Source: Platanthera guangdongensis | Taxonomy: Eukaryota; Streptophyta; Magnoliopsida; Asparagales; Orchidaceae | Length of the DNA stretch: 64,000 bases | Assembly (NCBI GenBank): GCA_039583875.1 | Contig: CM077153.1 | Span: 113,022,568 to 113,086,567 of the forward strand | Direction of reading: 5' to 3' | Shown here: piece after piece, positions 58,013 to 64,000 of the stretch | Position numbering within the stretch: the stretch's first letter is position 1 | How the letters are laid out: every line of letters begins with the position of its first letter | Position numbers and translations under genes: made by a program | Notes under the pieces: model-generated | What the model was told of the DNA's origin: nothing | What the model saw: the letters and a program-made list of their open reading frames with translations, nothing else | Database searches by the model: none

Positions 58013-58762
58013 TATTGATGCACGAAAACACAAGGGGGGTCGAGCACAACCAGCTAACTGTTCGAACACAGGGAGAATAGGGAGACTGCGAGTAGCGATC
58101 TACTAAGCGGATGAGAGCTCGAAGAAGAGCAGGGCCGTGAACCACGGCAACAACAGACTTCGCCCGTCGCGGCCTGAATGTCTCTCTTGCGACGGGCTTT
58201 CCCTTGATTGAAGAAGGATCTAGTTACAAGTGAAAGGAAAAGACTGAGGGAAACAGAGCAAGGGGGAGTCCGCAAGGCACAGGATTCGAGTCCGCAGCCT
58301 GTAGCAAGTAGGCTCCTGGGTCCGAGTCAGCGTGCCTTGAGTGCACCACCTCCCCCCTATTTATAGGATAGGGGGCCTGCCCAAACGGGCAGGGCTAAAA
58401 TAACCGGCTGCCCGGGGTACAGGAGAACCGGGCAGCGGTGACGGGAAGCAAAAAGAAAGAACACGCCAGTCCGCACAGAAGTGGCGGACTGGGCTCGCGA
58501 GCTGGAGCTTCCACTACTGCTGGGCGCGCCCGCTGGAGGGTGGCGGCCTGGGCGGACGAGATACTGCGTCCGCCGCTGGAGAACCTGTTACCCAAAGCGC
58601 CGGCGGACTGAGCGGACAGGTCCTTGCGTCCGCTGCTGGAGTATCACCCTTGGCGCCCGACTGGTGACAGTGCCGGACTGGGCGGATGGACAAATCCTGT
58701 CCGGGCCTACTGAATGGGGGGCTTTGGAATCTTGCAGTATGTTGCGGACTGAGGGGTTAACA
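58013..58762 (-). repeat. E7 5' LTR, 750 bp
   Basis: Starts TATTGATGCACG (terminal G changed to A) and ends GGGGTTAACA. TATA box 58357-58366 and hairpin 58162-58197. About 12 substitutions and no indel relative to 45427-46176. Confidence 0.95.
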
Positions 58763-59307
58763 TACAGATTGAATAATGTATTTTTATCTTTTTTGGTTTT
58801 TGTAAATGGGGCGGACGCAAGATTGCAGTCCGCCGAATATATAGAAAGATGTAAAGAATTTTTGATGAAATAGAAAGAAAGGATATTTTTGCATGTGTGC
58901 TTCCTGCAATGTTTTTTTCCACGCTCACCGCACCGACACTTAGCAGTTCGCACGACACGCTGATAAATCTGAGCTTTTTAACTTGCTGATTAGATACAGT
59001 TATTGTCCGTCATTGGAATGGGAAGAAATTGTCAGGCGGACTCTGTTGAGTTTCAATTGCAGTCCGCACGACACATATCATTTATAACGAATCTTGCTGA
59101 TTAATGAATTCAACTTATCAATCCATTCAATATCCGCCTTAAAAATGACGAAAATAGCCAGCTGATAACAATGTCAGGTGGTACTTCATTGAGTTCTAGT
59201 AGAGTCCGCAATTCTCTTTATTAACTTATCAAATTATAATATATGAAAACCATTCGGCGGACTGAGCGGATACAGAAAACCAATCCGCTCATAATAGAAG
59301 AAATGAT
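58763..59307. other. End of accB and its 3' region (E6)
   Basis: The last accB codon and TGA lie at 58768-58772. After that no gene; a GCGGACTC, TTGAGTTTCAATTGC, AGTCCGC phrase stands near 59036-59066. Confidence 0.75.
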
Positions 59308-59775
59308 CTATAGCTTGCGACCAGGTGAGCAGCTGAGCCGGAGCGGCATACTTTCCTCACCGGGCTACAAGATATAAAATCAACCCAAGCAGGCGAACTG
59401 TGCGGATAGAGAAAACCAGTCCACCAATGATAGAAATGACTAGCTTGTGGTCCCATGGAAACCGTCGGACTGAACAAATACATAAAACCAGTCCGCCAAA
59501 GATAGAAATGACCTATAGCTTGCGACCAGATGGGCAGGTGCGCATTGCATTGCTTTCCTTACCAGACCACAGGCTATATGATCAACCCAAACAAAACTGG
59601 CGGACTGTGCGGATACAAAAAACCAATCCGCTCATAATAGAAGAAATGATCTATAGCTTGCGACCAGGTGGGCAGGTGAGCCGGATCGGCATACTTTCCT
59701 CACCGGGCTACAAGCTATAAAATCAACCCAAATAGGAGGACTGAGCGGATAGAGAAAACCGGTCCGCACATAATT
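59308..59775. repeat. Hairpin repeat array (E6), three units
   Basis: Units start at about 59308, 59513 and 59651. Both downstream pairings occur: GCGGACTG with CAGTCCGC types, and GTGCGGAT with AATCCGCTC types near 59605-59635. Confidence 0.85.
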
Positions 59776-60460
59776 CCCTGCGAAGAGCAAGATGCTCACT
59801 TGGCGGAACGGTTTCCTGCCCTCTTGCCTGGAGTACAGTCTAAGCTGTGGGTCTCTTGCAGGCACTGCTCGAGGGTACCATTGAGTGTTCGAGGGTTACA
59901 AGCTAAGATGACCCGCGGGCAGGTGAGCCGGAGCGGCATACTTTCCTCACGCGATCATCGAAGTTGTAACGATATCCCTAATGCGGCATGGTAGAGCTTT
60001 ACACCCACCCAGCCCTCCATAATGCAGAGGTGGGGTCAGATACTTGCCGGGATCCGAAGTCCAGAATCTAACCGCACTAGAGCCTGCAAGCTCCCACTAC
60101 ACGGTGTGAAATCTCCTCGCAACACGTGGTCTTTGTGGTGTTATGCTAATGACAACAGCTCTAGGGGAGGTCTTGCTGAACTCGGCGATGTCACCTGGTA
60201 TCAGGGAACCGTTATAGGTCTTTGGGAGAGAGAGAAAACACTAGAAAAAAGTGTTAGTATGGATCCTTTGATTAATAAAATGTATTTGCAAAGCAAACAT
60301 AAGAAAGAAAAGGGAGTTCAGGCGCAGAACCGTTTTTGGAATCTTTCTTAGCGTTTCATCTGTTATGATTACATAGACAAAACACTTGAAGAAGTGTTAG
60401 CAAGCAGTTTCTATTCATAATAACTCTTGAAGAGGATACACAAAGTAGAAAAAAGGAGGT
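59776..60460 (-). other. Conserved untranslated block after pol (E6)
   Basis: No gene seen. Closely similar to 51787-52474, from CCTGCGAAGAGCAAGATGC on. Confidence 0.65.
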
Positions 60461-63400
60461 TCAAGAATAGAACCGTTTGAGATCATCCCCGCTCCATGTG
60501 TGTAGTATATCCTCTCCTTCGTATGTCTGCAAGCGGTTAGCGCCTCTCTTTAACGCTTCTTTGATAACAAAAGTGCCGGCCCAATTTGGATTAGGCTTCC
60601 CAATTGAACCAGCTCTTGCAGCAGCATCAATCTTCTTTAGAACGAGATCTCCCACTTTGAAGTTTTTGATCCTCACGTTCTGATCAAAGTAGCGGGCCAT
60701 CCTTCTTTTGACCTCCTCCTGCCTTATGGCTGCTTGATCTCTGATGGCCTCGATGTGTTCCAAGCTGAACCTCATCTCTTCATTATTCAACTCAAGCCAG
60801 TCCTCAACGCCTTCTTTTGCAAGCAGAACTCTGGGTGACGAGACTTCAAACTCAACTGGAATAAGTGCCTCTGATCCATGAGAAAGTTTGAATGGAGTCT
60901 CCCTAGTTGCGGATGATGGCGTTGTCCTAAGGGACCAGAGGACTGATGGAAGCTGATCAGCCCAGCTGCCCTTGAGATTCTGCACTTTCTTTTTTAGCAA
61001 ATTGAGGATCTGCTTGTTGGCTGCTTCTACTTGGCCATTGCTTCTGGGATGATGAACTGATGCAAACCGCAGCTCTGTTCCGATCTGCCTACAAAAATCT
61101 ATCATCTCGGAGTTGTTGAATTGTGGCCCATTATTAGTGATTATTGCCATAGGTATCCCATGCCGACAAAAAATCTCCCCCCAATTGAAGTTTTTGACGA
61201 CCTGAGTAGTTGTGTTCGCCAATGCCTTGGCTTCGATCCACTTGCTGAAGTAGTCGATCACTACGATGATGAAACGTCGTTGACTGCTTGCCATGGGAAA
61301 AGGACCGAGGAGGTCCATTCCCCAAACTGCGAAGGGCCAAGGAGTTGCAATCGATCCGAGGGACTGAGCTGCTTGGTGCTGAAGTGGAGCAAACTTCTGG
61401 CACAGAACACACTTTCTTCCATAGACCTCAAAGTCTCTCTTCATAGTGGGCCTGAAATATCCTTGCCGCAGGATTCGTTTTTCAAGAGTTCTTGCTCCCG
61501 AGTGGCTTCCACACTCACTTGAATGAACCTCTTGCAAAATAGTGAGAGCTTCTTCTTCTGAAACACACCGGGCCATGGTAGAGAGGAAGGTTTTTCTGTA
61601 GAGGATTCCTGCCACTAAAAAGTAGTGAGCTGCCTTTATTCTAAACTTTTTCTTATCTCTAACTGTATGATGATAATCTCCCGTTGACAGATAGAGGATG
61701 AATGAGTCCATCCAAGAGGCATGTTGGTCTACTTGCATCAGATCTCCTTCTACTACTGCCGGGCAGAGAAGCTCGGAAGTTGTCCCTCCTGAAAGCATCC
61801 CATACTTGGAAAGAAAATCTGCCTCCTCATTTTCTGTTCTGGGGATGTGCTCGATGGTAAAGCTCTTGAACCTGCCGACTTCTATCTTCACAAGAGCTAA
61901 GTATTTCTTCAAGATCGGCTCTCTTGTTTCGAAGTTACCGAGTACTTGCGACACCATTACCAGAGAATCGGTTTTGATGTGAACATGATCGATTCCTAGT
62001 TCTCTTGCGAGCCTCAAGCCTGCTAGCAAAGATTCATACTCGGCCTGATTATTGGTTACTGGAAAGTAAAATTTGATGTTCTGCTACAATTTGACTCCGT
62101 TTGGATTGATGAGAACCACCCCTGCTCCGGAAGAACTTCTGCCTGAGGCACCATCAACATAGATGGTCCAAGACAGTGGTGACCTTTCTGCCCGATCAGG
62201 ACTGGACTCTGGCATGTCAATTAAAAAATCTGCTAGGACCTGAGCTTTTATGGATGTTTTGGGCACATAAGAGATTTCAAATTCACTCAACTCTATTGCC
62301 CACTTAGCTAGTCTGCCGGAATGTTCTGGTTTTTCTAACACACCCTTCAAAGGCTGATCGGTGACGACTTGAATTGAATGTGCTTGGAAGTACTGACGGA
62401 GCCGGCGAGCTGACATGACCATCACCAAGGCTAACTTCTCCAAAATTGAATACTGTGTCTCAGCACTCTTCAGGATATGGCTAACATAGTAAATTGGGAA
62501 TTTCTTTCTGCTCTCTTCCCGAAGAAGAACGGAGCTAACGGCCTCAGGGCCAACCCCTAGGTACAAGAAAAGAATCTCTCCTGGCCGGGGACTCTGAAGC
62601 AGGGGTGCTGAGGTCAGTTGCATCTTCAACTGCTCAAAAGCTTGGGAGCATTCTTCCGTCCACTCAAACTTTGATGCTCCTTGGAGAGTTTTGAAGAATG
62701 GAGCACTCCTATCTCCAACCCGAGAGAGAAATCTCTCAAGGCCTTCTAGCCTCCCCCCTAACTGCTGAACTTCTTTTGGTGAACGAGGGGTAGGCATATC
62801 AAGGATGGCTTTCACTTTATCAGGGTTGGGGGCAAGTCCTTCCGGAGTGAGGAGATGACCAAGAAACTTCCCCTTACTCGCCCCAAATGTGCATTTCAAA
62901 GGGTTAAGCTTCATTTTATACATACGCAGAGTAGCGAACGTCTCTGCTAGGTCTCGCAAGTGCAGCGAAAACGACTTACTCTTAATCAAGAGATCGTCTA
63001 CATACACTTCTAGGTCCTCCCCTTCTGATGGTTAAACACACGGTCCATCATCCGTTGGTAGGTTGCCCCAGCATTCTTAAGCCCAAAGGGCATCACAAGG
63101 TAGCAATAACAACCATCATTAGTTATGAACGACGTGTGAGGAACGTCGGGCTTATGCATTCTTATCTGGTGATAACCAGAAAACGCATCTAAAAAACTCA
63201 TATAAGAGTACCCTACCGCGGAATCAACTAAAGAATCTATCCGAGGTAAGGGGTAGCAATCTTTAGGCATGCTTTATTAAGTTTGGTAAAATCTACACAC
63301 ATTCGCCATTTTCCTCCTGGTTTCTTAACCATTACAACATTAGAAATCCAAGTAGGATATTGAATTTCTTTGATAAAATTTGCTTTGAGGAGCTTTGCGA

Positions 63401-64000
63401 CCTCCTCCCCTTTCGGCTCAGCAAGCTTTGTGGCTATGTCCCTCTTCTTTTTTTGTATAGGCTTGCAACCGGGATCAACATTCAAGTGGTGGCATGCAAC
63501 ATCAGGATCCACTCCTGGCATGTCTTCTGCTGACCAGGCGAAGACATCCAGATTATTCAGCAAGCAGGAAATCAACTCAGCCTTTTGATCTTCAGGTAGC
63601 TCTGAGTTGATGGAGAGCTTCCTCTCCTCCCCCTCAGCAATGGGGACTCCTTGCGTCACCTGGGCAGGTTCCAGGTGAGCACCTTCATCAGCAGCAGCTT
63701 CTGAACTGGGAGAGGCTTCTGCAGCTTCTCTTGGAGCAAGGGAAGGGCTGGCTTCAACCATGTTGACAGTACGGACGTAGCACTCCCTTGCTCTCCTTGG
63801 GTCACTCCTGACCCGGCACATCCTTCCATCTGCAAAGAACTTGATGGTGAGGTGGTAAGTGGAAACCACCGCTTGATACTTGTTTAACAGGGGCCTGCCG
63901 AAGATGGCATGGTAGCTGCTCGTCAACCACTATGAATTGTATTTGCTTAGTCGCCCCTCCAAGCTTCACAGGCAGGATGACGCTGCCCTCCACTTCCTTT
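60461..64000 (-). pseudogene. pol: pol of E6, truncated by the window edge
   Basis: Present from just after the protease: the EGSVILPVKLGG region near 63990, RT with FLDAFSGYHQIRM near 63180 and YVDDLLIKS near 62990, degenerate first RNase H, second RNase H (YVDGASGRSSSG near 62140, KTDSLVMVS near 61965), integrase (GMDLLGPF near 61310, TNNGPQF near 61125 with the usual catalytic Asp replaced by Asn, GQVEAANKQ near 61020). Breaks: a short deletion near 63920, 1-bp losses near 63268 and 63010, and a GAG to TAG change near 62083. Confidence 0.85.

Larger units (their letters stand above)
45427..58762 (-). mobile_element. E7: complete family II element, 13.3 kb
   Basis: Two LTRs of 750 bp, TACAG duplication, gag-pol on minus, untranslated block and repeat array, accB and accA on plus. 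By eye the LTRs differ at about 12 positions (1.6 percent), so insertion is recent compared with its neighbours; at the often-used plant rate of 1.3e-8 per site per year this would be about 0.6 million years. One frameshift and one stop are all I find in gag-pol. Confidence 0.93.
58763..64000 (-). mobile_element. E6, right segment (pol side)
   Basis: It continues E6 across E7: the TACAG copy, the end of accB, repeat array, conserved block and pol, cut by the window edge. Confidence 0.9.

Overview
The window is plant nuclear DNA made almost entirely of nested LTR retrotransposons; I see no host gene. The plant assignment rests on Tat-lineage Ty3/gypsy polyproteins (Gag, protease, reverse transcriptase, two RNase H domains, integrase, no chromodomain), an Athila-like tRNA-Asp primer site, spliceosomal introns of 64-76 nt, and long AT-rich low-complexity DNA. 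I cannot name the species.

Seven elements are stacked. Family I is E1 (1-9514, minus) and the 3' end of E3 (15679-17452, plus). E2 (9515-15678, minus) is an Athila-like element with no coding capacity. Family II is E4 (17453-28079, plus), E5 (28080-39400, minus), E6 (39401-45426 and 58763-64000, minus) and E7 (45427-58762, minus). E7 is complete: two 750-bp LTRs and a TACAG target duplication. It sits in the last codons of an accessory gene of E6. E6 in turn sits in gag of E5. E3 sits in gag of E4, E2 in an accessory gene of E3, and E1 in an LTR of E2.

Family II has an unusual plan: LTR, gag-pol on one strand, a conserved untranslated block with an array of hairpin-forming repeats, then two genes on the opposite strand, then the other LTR. 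I call the two genes accA (coiled coil, next to the 3' LTR) and accB (similar to the gypsy-type transposon domain family, convergent with pol). Each has its own TATA box, and both have introns. accB exons 1 and 2 are exactly 676 and 521 nt in four copies while the introns vary, so the protein was under selection. Every copy of every gene here carries at least one disabling change. E7 is the least damaged.

The most intriguing signal is a family-II motif, GCGGAC, repeated as inverted pairs about 15-17 bp apart in the LTRs and in the untranslated arrays. Family I instead abounds in CCG-NN-CGG. I suggest, as inference only, that these are cis sites read by a protein the elements encode. Other notable items are a 4.8-kb fold-back palindrome in E1, hairpins with compensatory changes in the LTRs and repeat arrays, a tRNA-like string at the primer-site position, and two tandem LTRs at one end of E6.
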